From Ww85 sp963745765 (GTDB taxonomy: Bacteria; Desulfobacterota; Desulfobulbia; Desulfobulbales; Desulfocapsaceae): 64,000 bases of DNA. Location: contig CAVUYQ010000016.1 in the NCBI GenBank assembly GCA_963745765.1, positions 186,001 through 250,000 on the forward strand. The letters run 5' to 3'. The notes beneath the pieces were generated by a model. It had not been told where the DNA came from. It searched no databases and was given only the letters and a program-made list of their open reading frames with translations. Below, piece after piece: positions 1 through 8,555 of this stretch. Numbering within the stretch: position 1 is the stretch's first letter; each line of letters begins with the position of its first letter. The position numbers were made by a program, and so were the translations under genes.

Positions 1-2
1 TA

Positions 3-236
3 GACAAGGACGGTACCGGCGACGGCTTTGATATCGAACTGATTAACCAGGTGAAAAACAGCGTGAAAATCCCGGTTATCGCTTCCAGCGGGGCGGGGAG
101 GGCGGAACACTTCCAGCACGTTTTTTCAGAAACAGCAGCGGAAGCGGGCCTGGCCGCCGGAATATTCCACCGGCGTGAAGTGAGTATTGAATCGATCAAG
201 AAGATTCTAACAGATAACAAGATACCCTGCCGGTAA
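3..236 (+). CDS. hisF: Imidazole glycerol phosphate synthase cyclase subunit HisF, C-terminal part
   Basis: This is the last 77 residues of HisF, whose beginning lies before the window. HisF is the cyclase of histidine biosynthesis; with HisH it makes IGP and AICAR from PRFAR. The segment begins DKDGTGDGFD, matching the family's DRDGT motif that binds phosphate, followed by IPVIASSGAGR on the next barrel strand. It ends with the typical short tail KIPCR. The gene is complete at its 3' end and sits only 25 bp before dctB on the same strand. Product identity is strong; nothing can be said about the missing N-terminal part. Confidence 0.9.
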   Translation, partial: DKDGTGDGFDIELINQVKNSVKIPVIASSGAGRAEHFQHVFSETAAEAGLAAGIFHRREVSIESIKKILTDNKIPCR

Positions 237-261
237 CCTGCATAAACCAGGCACGTTAACA

Positions 262-2124
262 ATGCAAAATGCTCAGTTTCTCGGTATACGTTCAATTACC
301 GGCTGGATTACCATTCTTGCGCTGGGGGCGTTGGTGTTGTTCGGCGTATCAACGATTACCTACGAACGCGGTATCACGAAACTCTCCCAGGGAAGTGATA
401 TCAGGCTTGAGCTTTTTGTCACCTATCTCCGCGGTGTGCTGGAAAAATATGAAAGCCTTCCGGAACTGCTGGCCCGCGATAAACAACTCGTAAATTTTCT
501 TCTTAATCCCGGAGGAAGGGAGCGGATAGAGGCCCTTAACCGGTATCTGGAAACGATCAACGGTATAAGCAATGCTGGAGACACCTACCTGATGGACAAG
601 GAAGGTCTGACCATTGCCGCGAGCAACTGGCAGGAAGAGCATCCTTTTGTTGGCAGAAATTTCAGCTATCGTCCCTATTTCAAACAGGCCATGAAAGGCC
701 ATCTCGGAAGATATTTCGCACTTGGCACCACCTCAATCAAGCGGGGCTATTATTTTGCCTATCCCGTCCGTCGGAACAACGAGATACTTGGCGCGGTGGT
801 GATTAAAATTGATATCGACACCGTTGAAAAAAAGTGGGGCTATCATGACGAGATATTTCTTGTTACCGATCCGGATAATGTGATTTTTATTACGACAAAC
901 CCGGATTGGCGATACAAGACCCTCGGCAGGGTCACCCCCCTGACCGAGGATTTTATTCGAAAGTCCAAACGCTACCCGAACTCAGATATCGAAGCGATTA
1001 ATTATACCAGGGTGAAAAACTATGACTTCGGTACCATAATCAACCTTACAGATCAGAACAATACCGAGAAGACCTTTCTCCAGCAGGCGCATTATATGGA
1101 TGAAGCTGGCTGGAATGTGCAAATCTTGTCGAACATCAGCCCACTGCGGCAAAGGATTATCGGGGTCAATATCCTGGTCGGCAGCGGCTTTCTTTTTTCT
1201 TACCTGCTTCTCAGCCTGTTTAGGCAGCGGCGGCAGCGGTTGGCCGAATTAAAACGTTTTGAAGATCATGCCAGAAGGGTTCTTCAGGAGGCGAATGAGA
1301 AACTCGAAACCAGAGTCGGGGAGAGAACAAGAGAGCTTGTTGAAACAAACGAGAAATTGCTGCGGGAAATCCATGATCGTAAAAATACGGAGGCAATTTT
1401 GAAGCGAACCAGGTCTGAACTGGTTCATGCCGCCAAGATGGCTACCCTGGGGCAGATGTCTGCCGGAATTAATCACGAGCTGAATCAGCCTCTGGCAGCT
1501 ATCAGAAGCTATGCCGACAACGCACGGCAGCTCTTGACCAAAGAGAGAATTAATGAAGCCGACTGGAATATGACGCAGATAGGCGAACTGACTGACCGTA
1601 TGGCCCAACTGGGAATCCAGCTTAAAGAGTTTTCGAGAAAAAGCACTGATCAGCTTGATGTTGTGTCTCTTCGTGCCGTTATTGACGGGGCGTTGGAAAT
1701 CCTTTCGCCTGGTATCCGCAAGAATAAAATACCCATTATCATGAAAATAGTTCCGGAAAATCTCGAGATTTCGGTCAATCAGGTTCTTTTCCAGCAAGTC
1801 ATTGTCAATCTTATCAGTAATGCTATGCAGGCAATGGAGAAGTGCGACAGCAAGCAGCTCACCATCGAAGCAAAGGCTGCGGAAAATCGCGTCTGTATAA
1901 TAATCCAGGACACGGGTGACGGAATAGCGGTCGAAAACATATCACGCGTTTTTGAACCGTTCTTCACCACAAAGGCTGCCGGACAGGGACTTGGACTCGG
2001 ATTGACTATAACAGAGAGAATTCTCAAAGAGATGAATGGTGATATAGCCATTGAAACCTGTGAACGAGGAGCTCGATTCCTCATAACATTTCCAGCGGTT
2101 GTCAGTATACATGGACTCGGATAA
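262..2124 (+). CDS. dctB: Sensor histidine kinase DctB, C4-dicarboxylate sensing
   Basis: A 620-residue membrane kinase of the DctB type. A transmembrane helix at about residues 13-32 and a second near 293-315 enclose a periplasmic double-Cache sensor region. This contains the YxxRPYFKQAM and GYYFAYPV segments seen in DctB proteins. A coiled coil leads into a HisKA domain with phospho-acceptor His405 in INHELNQPLAAIR. The HATPase_c domain follows, with an N box (NLISNAMQAM), GDGI and GLGLGLTI. The last codons overlap the start of dctD. In known systems DctB senses C4-dicarboxylates, with the transporter's help, and phosphorylates DctD; the adjacent TRAP operon supports that role here. Confidence 0.92.
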   Translation: MQNAQFLGIRSITGWITILALGALVLFGVSTITYERGITKLSQGSDIRLELFVTYLRGVLEKYESLPELLARDKQLVNFLLNPGGRERIEALNRYLETINGISNAGDTYLMDKEGLTIAASNWQEEHPFVGRNFSYRPYFKQAMKGHLGRYFALGTTSIKRGYYFAYPVRRNNEILGAVVIKIDIDTVEKKWGYHDEIFLVTDPDNVIFITTNPDWRYKTLGRVTPLTEDFIRKSKRYPNSDIEAINYTRVKNYDFGTIINLTDQNNTEKTFLQQAHYMDEAGWNVQILSNISPLRQRIIGVNILVGSGFLFSYLLLSLFRQRRQRLAELKRFEDHARRVLQEANEKLETRVGERTRELVETNEKLLREIHDRKNTEAILKRTRSELVHAAKMATLGQMSAGINHELNQPLAAIRSYADNARQLLTKERINEADWNMTQIGELTDRMAQLGIQLKEFSRKSTDQLDVVSLRAVIDGALEILSPGIRKNKIPIIMKIVPENLEISVNQVLFQQVIVNLISNAMQAMEKCDSKQLTIEAKAAENRVCIIIQDTGDGIAVENISRVFEPFFTTKAAGQGLGLGLTITERILKEMNGDIAIETCERGARFLITFPAVVSIHGLG

Positions 2125-3465
2125 TAAAGTAATTTTCATTGATGACGAGAAACACATCAGGCAGGCCAATACCCAGACCCTTGAACTTGCCGATATGGAT
2201 GTCAGCTGTTTTGAGTCGGCTGAATCGGCGTTGCCTGCTATAAAAAACGACTGGTCGGGAATCGTTGTCTGTGATATTCGGCTGCCTCGTATGGACGGGA
2301 TGGACTTTCTCGCGGCTGTCAGAAAAGTCGACAAGGATCTACCCGTTATCCTGATCACCGGTCATGGCGACATTTCGACGGCTGTTCAGGCCATGCGCGA
2401 CGGAGCCTACGATTTCATTGAAAAACCCTATTCCGCCGAACGACTGGTAAAGACCGTCAAGAGGGCCCTTGAGAAGCGCGCCCTGACCCTGGAAAACAGG
2501 GTTCTCAGAAAAGAGCTTGAAGCGCAAAAAACCCGGGCCCGCGAATTATCGGTAAAACCGAGCAAATGGAAGCCCTTCGATCAACCATTGCACGAATAGC
2601 CGATACCGGGGCCGATGTGCTGATAACAGGCGAAACAGGCACGGGGAAAGAGCTGGTTGCCAGGTCACTGCATGAGCGGAGCCGAAGGAGAACTAAAAAT
2701 TTTGTAGCAGTCAACTGCGGAGCCGTTTCTGAATCGCTGATAGAAAGCGAATTGTTCGGACATGAGGCCGGTGCCTTTACCGATGCACGGGAGGTGAGAA
2801 TCGGTAAATTTGAATATGCAAACGGTGGAACGCTGCTGCTTGATGAAATAGAATCAATGCCGTTGCATGTTCAGGTTCACCTGCTGCGGATACTGCAGGA
2901 ACGAAACGTCGAGAGGCTTGGTTCCAACAAAACCATCGCGCTTGATCTTCGCATTGTTGCCGCGGCCAAAGCAGACTTGAAGGAACTGGTTAGCGGCGGC
3001 AGGTTCAGGGAGGACCTGTATTATCGCCTCAATGTTGTCAGGCTTCACCTGCCGCCGCTCAGGGAACGCCGCGAGGATATCCCCGTTTTGTTCCATCACT
3101 TTGTCCTTGTCGCATCACACCGCTACCAGCAGGAGGTACCATTGCCGGACGGTGCCCAGTTGCATACGTTGATGGCATATGCCTGGCCGGGTAACGTCAG
3201 GGAATTGAGGAATGTTGCCGAACGATATGTACTGCTCGGTGCGCAGAACAACTGGTCAATTGAGCATCTGATGTCAGGTACGGTCAGGGCTGAACCAAAG
3301 ACACTTGTTCAGCAGGTTGACATGTTTGAACGATATCTCATTGAACAAGCGCTGGCTTCATGCAACGGTTCCATAAAAGAGGTGATGAAATCACTCTCGA
3401 TACCGCGAAAAACCCTGACGGACAAAATGAGTAAATACGATATCGATAAGAGTGATTACAAATAA
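2111..3465 (+). CDS. dctD: Sigma-54-dependent response regulator DctD (frameshifted)
   Basis: NtrC-class activator: receiver domain with phospho-acceptor Asp55 (VVCDIRLPRMDG), AAA+ domain with Walker A GETGTGKE and Walker B GGTLLLDEIE, and a Fis-type C-terminal helix-turn-helix. The ATG at 2111 overlaps dctB; a TTG at 2099 is less likely. The reading frame breaks in the A6 run at 2526-2531. One extra A would join LEAQKN to PGPRIIGKTEQ, as in normal DctD, so a single base seems to be missing. The sigma-54 contact loop reads GAFTDA rather than the usual GAFTGA. The downstream sigma-54 promoter and palindromic boxes are its likely targets. If the frameshift is real, the receiver would be separated from the ATPase. 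Confidence 0.85.
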
Positions 3466-3483
3466 CAGGTTATTTTTTAATTC

Positions 3484-3532
3484 ATGGCGGAATTCCCGCA
3501 TTATCATGATTTTTATAGGCGGAAATCCGCCA
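3484..3532. promoter_or_regulatory. Tandem palindromic boxes, probable DctD binding sites
   Basis: Two similar inverted repeats lie upstream of the TRAP operon: GGCGGAATTCCCGC at 3486-3499 and GGCGGAAATCCGCC at 3518-3531. Their centres are 32 bp apart, close to three helical turns, so they face the same side of the DNA. They sit about 85 and 117 bp upstream of the -24 element, a usual distance for sigma-54 activator sites. The GCGGAAATCCGC core resembles the DctD sites described in rhizobia, as I recall them. Assignment to this DctD is inferred from position and symmetry. Confidence 0.65.
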
Positions 3533-3607
3533 CTTTTGCCGGCTTTTGTTTCTTGCCGTTTTTAACCAGCATCACTGATTCAAGGGAGTTAGTTGTCTTT
3601 TCTCATT

Positions 3608-3625
3608 CTGGATCATTCCTTGCTT
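3608..3625 (+). promoter_or_regulatory. Sigma-54 (-24/-12) promoter of dctPQM
   Basis: TGG at 3609-3611 and TTGC at 3620-3623 match the sigma-54 consensus TGGCAC-N5-TTGC. The invariant GG and GC are separated by exactly ten bases. Transcription would start near 3635, leaving a leader of about 115 nt before dctP. The upstream boxes and the neighbouring DctD gene agree with a sigma-54 promoter. Confidence 0.72.
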
Positions 3626-3749
3626 TATTTAATTAATTGGAACATGGCATACGTTCAGGGATGTCATGCGATCCTGTTGACGATACCGGATTTACCGGTG
3701 TCCGGTGCTCAGGTAAAATGACCGATTAACTTGTTGAGGAGGAGTTGGT

Positions 3750-4739
3750 ATGTTAAGAAAAGTCTCAAAAATTCTTGCAGTAACAGCAGTATCCACCATG
3801 CTTGCAGTTGGCACTGCCATGGCCGCACCGATTGTCATAAAGTTTTCCCATGTGGTAGCCGAGAATACGCCGAAAGGTCAGGCGTGCAACAAGTTTCGGG
3901 ATCTCGTCGCCGAACGGTTGGGAGGCAAGGTTGTGGTCGAGGTATTCCCAAACTCTCAGCTTTTCGGTGATGATGCGGTTCTTGAAGCGATGCTCCTTGG
4001 CGATGTCCAGCTTGCTGCTCCGAGTCTTTCAAAATTTGGTCGCTATACCAAGTCGTTACAGATCTTTGATCTGCCTTTCCTCTTTAAAGACATGGCGGCT
4101 GCAGAGAAGTTTCAGCAGAGCGATGCCGGACAGAAACTGCTCAACTCGATGAGCTCAAAAGGCCTTATCGGACTCGGCTACATTCATAACGGCCTGAAGC
4201 AGCTGTCGGCCAGCAAGCCGCTCAGGGTCCCTGCCGACGCCAAAGGACTTAAATTCAGGATCCAGGCCTCTGACGTTCTTGCCGCGCAGTTCGAGGCACT
4301 CGGTGCCGTACCGCTGAAAAAACCCTTCTCGGAGGTATTCACCCTGCTTCAGACTAAAGCAATTGACGGTCAGGAGAACACCTGGTCGAATATCTATTCC
4401 CAGAAATTCTTTGAGGTTCAGCCCTACATCACCGAATCCAACCATGGCCTGATTGACTATCTTGTCGTCACCTCCGCGGAATTCTGGAATGGCTTGCCGG
4501 CTGATATCCGCAAGGAAGTCAAACAGGCGCTGGATGACGGTATCGCTTACGGCAACAAAGTAGCCGTAGAAAAGGACATGAGCGACAAGCAGTTGATCAT
4601 AGACTCAAAACGCTCCGAAATTATTATCCTGACCCCGGAAGAACGAGCCCAGTGGGTAGAAGCCATGAAACCGGTATGGAAGCAGTTTGAAGATGAAATC
4701 GGCAAAGATATGATCGACGCCGCTTACGCTTCAAACTAA
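3750..4739 (+). CDS. dctP: TRAP transporter periplasmic C4-dicarboxylate-binding protein DctP
   Basis: A 329-residue solute-binding protein of the DctP family. It starts with a Sec signal peptide (hydrophobic core at about residues 8-22, cleavage after AMA). The mature part begins IVIKFSHVVAENTPKG, typical of DctP. The conserved ligand-binding arginine lies in LKFRIQAS near residue 170. The ATG follows a strong GAGGAGG ribosome site. The protein binds dicarboxylates in the periplasm and hands them to DctQM. It is followed by an intrinsic terminator before dctQ, which would make the binding protein more abundant than the membrane subunits. Confidence 0.93.
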   Translation: MLRKVSKILAVTAVSTMLAVGTAMAAPIVIKFSHVVAENTPKGQACNKFRDLVAERLGGKVVVEVFPNSQLFGDDAVLEAMLLGDVQLAAPSLSKFGRYTKSLQIFDLPFLFKDMAAAEKFQQSDAGQKLLNSMSSKGLIGLGYIHNGLKQLSASKPLRVPADAKGLKFRIQASDVLAAQFEALGAVPLKKPFSEVFTLLQTKAIDGQENTWSNIYSQKFFEVQPYITESNHGLIDYLVVTSAEFWNGLPADIRKEVKQALDDGIAYGNKVAVEKDMSDKQLIIDSKRSEIIILTPEERAQWVEAMKPVWKQFEDEIGKDMIDAAYASN

Positions 4740-4783
4740 ATCGAATCGATTACCATCCTGACTGGTTGCAAACCGGTATGAGA

Positions 4784-4827
4784 GGGCAGACACGCTAGAC
4801 AATCGTTTGAGTGTCTGCCCTTTTTTT
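4784..4827 (+). terminator. Intrinsic terminator between dctP and dctQ
   Basis: A perfect 10-bp stem (GGGCAGACAC pairing with GTGTCTGCCC) with a 17-nt loop is followed by seven T. It lies within the dctPQM gene set, so it probably acts as a partial terminator that lowers dctQM relative to dctP. Confidence 0.88.
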
Positions 4828-4856
4828 GTGTTTTCTGGAAAAACAGGGGGGCCTCA

Positions 4857-5402
4857 ATGTTTTTTCGCATCCTGAATCAAATTGAAGAATCGATCATCTG
4901 CCTCATGCTTGTGACGACAACGCTTCTTGTCTTTATGGATGTCGTCATGCGTTTCGGATTCAATGCCGGGTATCTCTGGTCGCAGGAACTGACGCTGCAC
5001 ATGTCCGCCTGGATGGTCCTTTTCGGCACATCCTATTGTCTTAAAGAAGGATCTCATATTGGCATGGATGCCTTCGTCAAGCTCTTCCCGTTACTTGGCA
5101 GAAAGATATTGACCGGCATCGGCTGTATTCTCGGCCTCATCTATTGCGGGCTTATCCTCTACGGCAGCTGGATATATCTCTCCAAGATGAAAAAAATCGG
5201 CATTGATCTGGAAGACCTTCCCATTCCAACCTGGGTTGCACACGGTATGCTGCTGGTCGGCTTCACCATGCTGAGCATACGTATCCTGATCATCCTCTGG
5301 TCGGTCATTTTTGGTGATACCGACGGTTTCCGACACGCTGATGAGGCAAAGGACAGCATGGAAATTGTGGAACAGATCAAGAAAGGGGAGGGTACCATAT
5401 GA
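4857..5402 (+). CDS. dctQ: TRAP transporter small membrane subunit DctQ
   Basis: A 181-residue protein with four predicted membrane helices (about 15-35, 48-68, 88-108 and 130-152). This is the size and topology of DctQ subunits. The segment WSQELTLHMSAWMVLFG matches the conserved DctQ motif around helix 2. The ATG follows a GGGGGGCC stretch, a weak ribosome site. It overlaps dctM by 4 bp (ATGA), so the two are probably translationally coupled and form the membrane complex together. Confidence 0.9.
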   Translation: MFFRILNQIEESIICLMLVTTTLLVFMDVVMRFGFNAGYLWSQELTLHMSAWMVLFGTSYCLKEGSHIGMDAFVKLFPLLGRKILTGIGCILGLIYCGLILYGSWIYLSKMKKIGIDLEDLPIPTWVAHGMLLVGFTMLSIRILIILWSVIFGDTDGFRHADEAKDSMEIVEQIKKGEGTI

Positions 5403-6796
5403 CCACCGCGGCTCTTTTCACCCTGCTCTTTAGCTGCATGCTGCTGGGAGTGCCGATCGCGCTTGCCCTCGGGCTTTCAAGCATTGCCACCATCCTGATG
5501 TTTTCCAACGATTCACTTGCTTCGATTGCACTCAAACTGTTTGAGTCCATGTCCAAACATTACACACTGCTGGCCATTCCCTTTTTCATCATGTCATCGG
5601 CCTTTCTGTCAACCGGTGGTGTGGCCAAACGCATCATCCGCTTTGCCACCAGCGTGGTCGGCCATATCAAGGGCGGGGTGGCCATGGCCTCTGTTATGGC
5701 GTGCATGATTTTTGCCGCCGTGTCAGGGTCTTCACCGGCAACCGTCGCGGCTATCGGCTCGATATGCATCGTCGGCATGAACCGGGTCGGTTACCCACAG
5801 AGTTTCGGGGCCGGTGTCATCACCACAGCCGGTACCCTCGGTATTCTGATTCCACCGTCTATCGTCATGCTTGTCTATTCAGCCGCCACCGAGGTGTCTG
5901 CTGCCCGGATGTTCATGGCCGGATTTTTACCGGGAATTATGATGGGGTTAATGCTGATGATTGCCATCTATGTCGTTGCCTACCTTAAAAAGATACCGAG
6001 CCAGCCGTGGACAGGCTTCAAGGAAATTTTTATATCCGGTTGGAGCGCCATGGGCGGCCTGATGCTGATTATCATCGTACTCGGTTCCATCTATGGCGGA
6101 GTGGCCAGTCCCACGGAAGCTGCTGCAGTTTCAGCAGTATACGCCTTTGGTGTTGCAATTTTCGGTTACCGTGATATCGGTCCCATGAAAAACCAGCCAT
6201 GGAGGAAGGAGGGCGAAGGAACGGCAAGCCTGCTCGCACGAAATACCTGGCAGATGCTCAATGCGCTTCCTGCATGTATTATTGACAAGGACGTCAACAA
6301 GGTCCTGGTAGATGCGTCAAAGGTCAGCATCATGCTGCTTTTTATCATCGCCAATGCCATGCTCTTTGCCCATGTCCTGACGACAGAGCGTATTCCGCAC
6401 CACCTCGCGGCAATTATCGTAGAACTCGGCCTGTCTCCGTGGATGTTTCTCGTCGTGGTTAACCTGCTGCTGCTCGCCGCCGGAAACTTCATGGAACCTT
6501 CGGCAATCCTGCTCATCATGGCGCCGATTCTCTTTCCCATTGCCCAGAAGCTTAATATCGATCCGATTCATCTCGGCATCATCATGGTCGTCAACATGGA
6601 AATCGGCATGCTTACACCGCCAGTCGGCCTGAACCTGTTTGTAACAGCCGGTATTACCGGAAAGAGCATGGGCTGGGTAATCAAGGCGTCGCTGCCATGG
6701 CTGATTCTGATGCTTGTCTTCCTGATGATTATCACCTATGTGCCGCAGATTTCACTTTTCCTGCCTGAGTATATAGACAAGCTCAAGGGCTATTGA
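5399..6796 (+). CDS. dctM: TRAP transporter large permease subunit DctM
   Basis: A 465-residue integral membrane protein that forms the ion-driven transport channel of the DctPQM system. It has about 12 hydrophobic helices and hallmark stretches such as SGSSPATVAAIGSI, TAGTLGILIPPSI and GSIYGGVASPTEAAAV. The stretch TPPVGLNLF lies near the C-terminus. At 465 residues it is longer than a typical DctM (about 425-430). The extra sequence is a hydrophilic insert at roughly residues 262-305 between two halves. Translation is coupled to dctQ. A terminator follows. Confidence 0.92.
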   Translation: MTTAALFTLLFSCMLLGVPIALALGLSSIATILMFSNDSLASIALKLFESMSKHYTLLAIPFFIMSSAFLSTGGVAKRIIRFATSVVGHIKGGVAMASVMACMIFAAVSGSSPATVAAIGSICIVGMNRVGYPQSFGAGVITTAGTLGILIPPSIVMLVYSAATEVSAARMFMAGFLPGIMMGLMLMIAIYVVAYLKKIPSQPWTGFKEIFISGWSAMGGLMLIIIVLGSIYGGVASPTEAAAVSAVYAFGVAIFGYRDIGPMKNQPWRKEGEGTASLLARNTWQMLNALPACIIDKDVNKVLVDASKVSIMLLFIIANAMLFAHVLTTERIPHHLAAIIVELGLSPWMFLVVVNLLLLAAGNFMEPSAILLIMAPILFPIAQKLNIDPIHLGIIMVVNMEIGMLTPPVGLNLFVTAGITGKSMGWVIKASLPWLILMLVFLMIITYVPQISLFLPEYIDKLKGY

Positions 6797-6822
6797 CGAA
6801 AGAAAGAAAAAAGACGCAATCT

Positions 6823-6865
6823 AAAAAAAATGGCGGCTGCTTTTCCGGCAACCGCCATTTTTTTT
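6823..6865 (+). terminator. Intrinsic terminator after dctM
   Basis: AATGGCGG and CCGCCATT pair across a 15-nt loop, flanked by A8 on the left and T8 on the right. The hairpin can therefore end transcripts from either direction. It closes the dct operon. Confidence 0.85.
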
Positions 6866-6954
6866 GCATGAAATACAATTATGGCAAAAAAAAATCGTAG
6901 ACTTATTGTAGTTGTGTCGCCTGATAAAAATTATTAACCAATTGAGGAAACAAG

Positions 6955-7452
6955 ATGCCAGCCTTGCCCGCATACAAGACAATCCTGTACGCAACCGATC
7001 TCGGGAAAAATACCCGGCCTGTTTTCAGAACCGCCTTGAGTCTGGCCAGAAAGTATGAAGCCGATATTATCATGCTTCATATTGTTGAGCCGATGAGCAG
7101 TGCTATGCACGCTATCGTGGATACCTACCTGCCGAAAGGGGAGGCGAAAAAAGTATACCAGGATGGCATGAAAGCCGTCTTGGGCGTTATGAAAGAACGA
7201 CTTGAAAAATTCTGTGAAGAAGAGCTTGAATCACCCAGTCTTACAAGTGGCCGTGTTAAGGAAATGCTTGTCGTGAGTGGTGAGACAAGTGAAGAAATCC
7301 TGAAGGCGGCAAAAAAGCATATGGCGGATATCATCGTTATGGGAAAATCGAGCAGCTCAATTCTTGGCACTGATGTTGCCGGATCAGCGGCGCGGCGTGT
7401 TTCCCGTCACTCGAACATCCCTGTTCTCATTGTGCCCAACTATTCGCATTGA
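6955..7452 (+). CDS. Universal stress protein, UspA family
   Basis: A 165-residue single Usp domain beginning YKTILYATDLGKNTRPVF, with ADIIVMGKSS and a C-terminal ARRVSRHSNIPVLIV. The ATP-binding motif is recognisable but loose, with the usual G-x2-G replaced by GKSSSSILG. A GAGG ribosome site precedes the ATG by 7 nt. It is preceded by the dct terminator, so it starts its own transcript, possibly with ispH 55 bp downstream. Its stress role is only known at family level. Confidence 0.88.
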   Translation: MPALPAYKTILYATDLGKNTRPVFRTALSLARKYEADIIMLHIVEPMSSAMHAIVDTYLPKGEAKKVYQDGMKAVLGVMKERLEKFCEEELESPSLTSGRVKEMLVVSGETSEEILKAAKKHMADIIVMGKSSSSILGTDVAGSAARRVSRHSNIPVLIVPNYSH

Positions 7453-7507
7453 TGCTCAAAAAAGCATGGCCAGGCACAACCTATTATGTTCAGATCGCTG
7501 ATTGTTC

Positions 7508-8458
7508 ATGCAAACTATTGAAGTACTTCTGGCCTCGCCGCGCGGTTTCTGCGCCGGAGTCGTCCGGGCCATCGAAACGGTCAAGCTGACGCTTGAATCA
7601 CAAGGCGCCCCGGTTTATGTTTTGCATGAGATTGTTCATAATAAGCATGTGATATCAGAGCTGGAAGTTATGGGTGCCCGATTTGTCACGGATTTAACCG
7701 AGGTGCCGCGGGGTGGAATCTGTATTTTCAGTGCCCATGGCATTTCGTTGGAGACAGAAAATCTGGCCAGAAAGCTTGGCCTGAGAACTATCGATGCCAC
7801 CTGTCCGCTTGTCACCAGCATTCATCGCATGGTTGAGCTTTATCACCAGAAAGAGTATGACGTTATTATTATTGGACATCACGGACATCCCGAGGTCGAA
7901 GGGACGGCCGGACGTGTTGCGGGTCGGGTCCATATCGTGCAGAATGAATCAGAAGCCGAAAATGTTGTCGTTGAGAATCCCGCCAAGGTGGCTTATGTCA
8001 CCCAAACGACACTGAGCCCGCAGGATGTTATCGGCATAAGGTCTGTTCTGGAAAAGCGCTTTGCTGAAATAAAAGGGCCTGCTCAATCCAATATCTGCTA
8101 TGCCACCCAGAACCGGCAGAATGCGGTGAAATACCTTGCGGGGAAAACCGATCTCGTTTTTGTAGTTGGATCAAGTAACTCTTCGAATTCAAACCGCCTG
8201 CGGGAAGTTGTCCAGAATTCAGGGGGAGTGAGTTACCTGATTGACGACAGGAGCGATATTCGGCTCGAGTGGCTCAAGGATGCAAAAAGAATTGGCATTA
8301 CGGCAGGAGCGTCCGCCCCGGAGCGCCTGGTCAGCGGTGTGCTCGACTGGCTGCGGGAACATGTTCAGGTGGCGAGCATCACGGAGATGGCAGGCAGAGA
8401 TGAACGGATAAGCTTCAGGCCGGCGTCTTTCATTGATTCTGAACACCGGCCTGAATAA
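7508..8458 (+). CDS. ispH: 4-hydroxy-3-methylbut-2-enyl diphosphate reductase IspH
   Basis: IspH makes IPP and DMAPP in the last step of the MEP isoprenoid pathway, using a [4Fe-4S] cluster. The three cluster cysteines are visible: RGFCAGV (Cys15), DATCPLV and NICYATQNRQ. Also present are the HEIVHN, AHGIS, GHHGHPEVEG and SSNSSNSNRL substrate-binding motifs. The length of 316 residues is normal. The ATG at 7508 is preferred over a TTG at 7502. It converges on dapL with a short palindromic repeat between the two stop codons. Confidence 0.95.
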   Translation: MQTIEVLLASPRGFCAGVVRAIETVKLTLESQGAPVYVLHEIVHNKHVISELEVMGARFVTDLTEVPRGGICIFSAHGISLETENLARKLGLRTIDATCPLVTSIHRMVELYHQKEYDVIIIGHHGHPEVEGTAGRVAGRVHIVQNESEAENVVVENPAKVAYVTQTTLSPQDVIGIRSVLEKRFAEIKGPAQSNICYATQNRQNAVKYLAGKTDLVFVVGSSNSSNSNRLREVVQNSGGVSYLIDDRSDIRLEWLKDAKRIGITAGASAPERLVSGVLDWLREHVQVASITEMAGRDERISFRPASFIDSEHRPE

Positions 8459-8465
8459 GAACTAT

Positions 8466-8551
8466 GGCCACCTTGAATAATTGCCTTTTCGCCCGATCTC
8501 TTCGTTCAAATACTCGGAAAGCAACATAGGCAATTGATTCAGGGTACCCCT
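8466..8551. repeat. Short copy of the dispersed palindromic repeat (between ispH and dapL)
   Basis: The first 41 bases (8466-8506) are identical to 14844-14884, the left end of the copy in the sdh operon. The ends pair: CCTTGAATAATTGCC at the left with GGCAATTGATTCAGG at the right. At about 86 bp it is an internally deleted version of the 160-bp copies. It fills the gap between two convergent genes, where its hairpin could also end transcription in both directions. Confidence 0.75.
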
Positions 8552-8555
8552 GTTT

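Noticed and set aside
1249..1797. 182-residue minus-strand open frame
   Set aside because: Antisense to the DctB kinase core; no ribosome site or recognisable domain.
2526..2575. Programmed ribosomal frameshifting in dctD
   Set aside because: The zero-frame codons (CAA AAA ACC) do not form a proper X-XXY-YYZ slippery heptamer, A6 is short for polymerase slippage, and many unrelated genes in the window carry similar single-base breaks.
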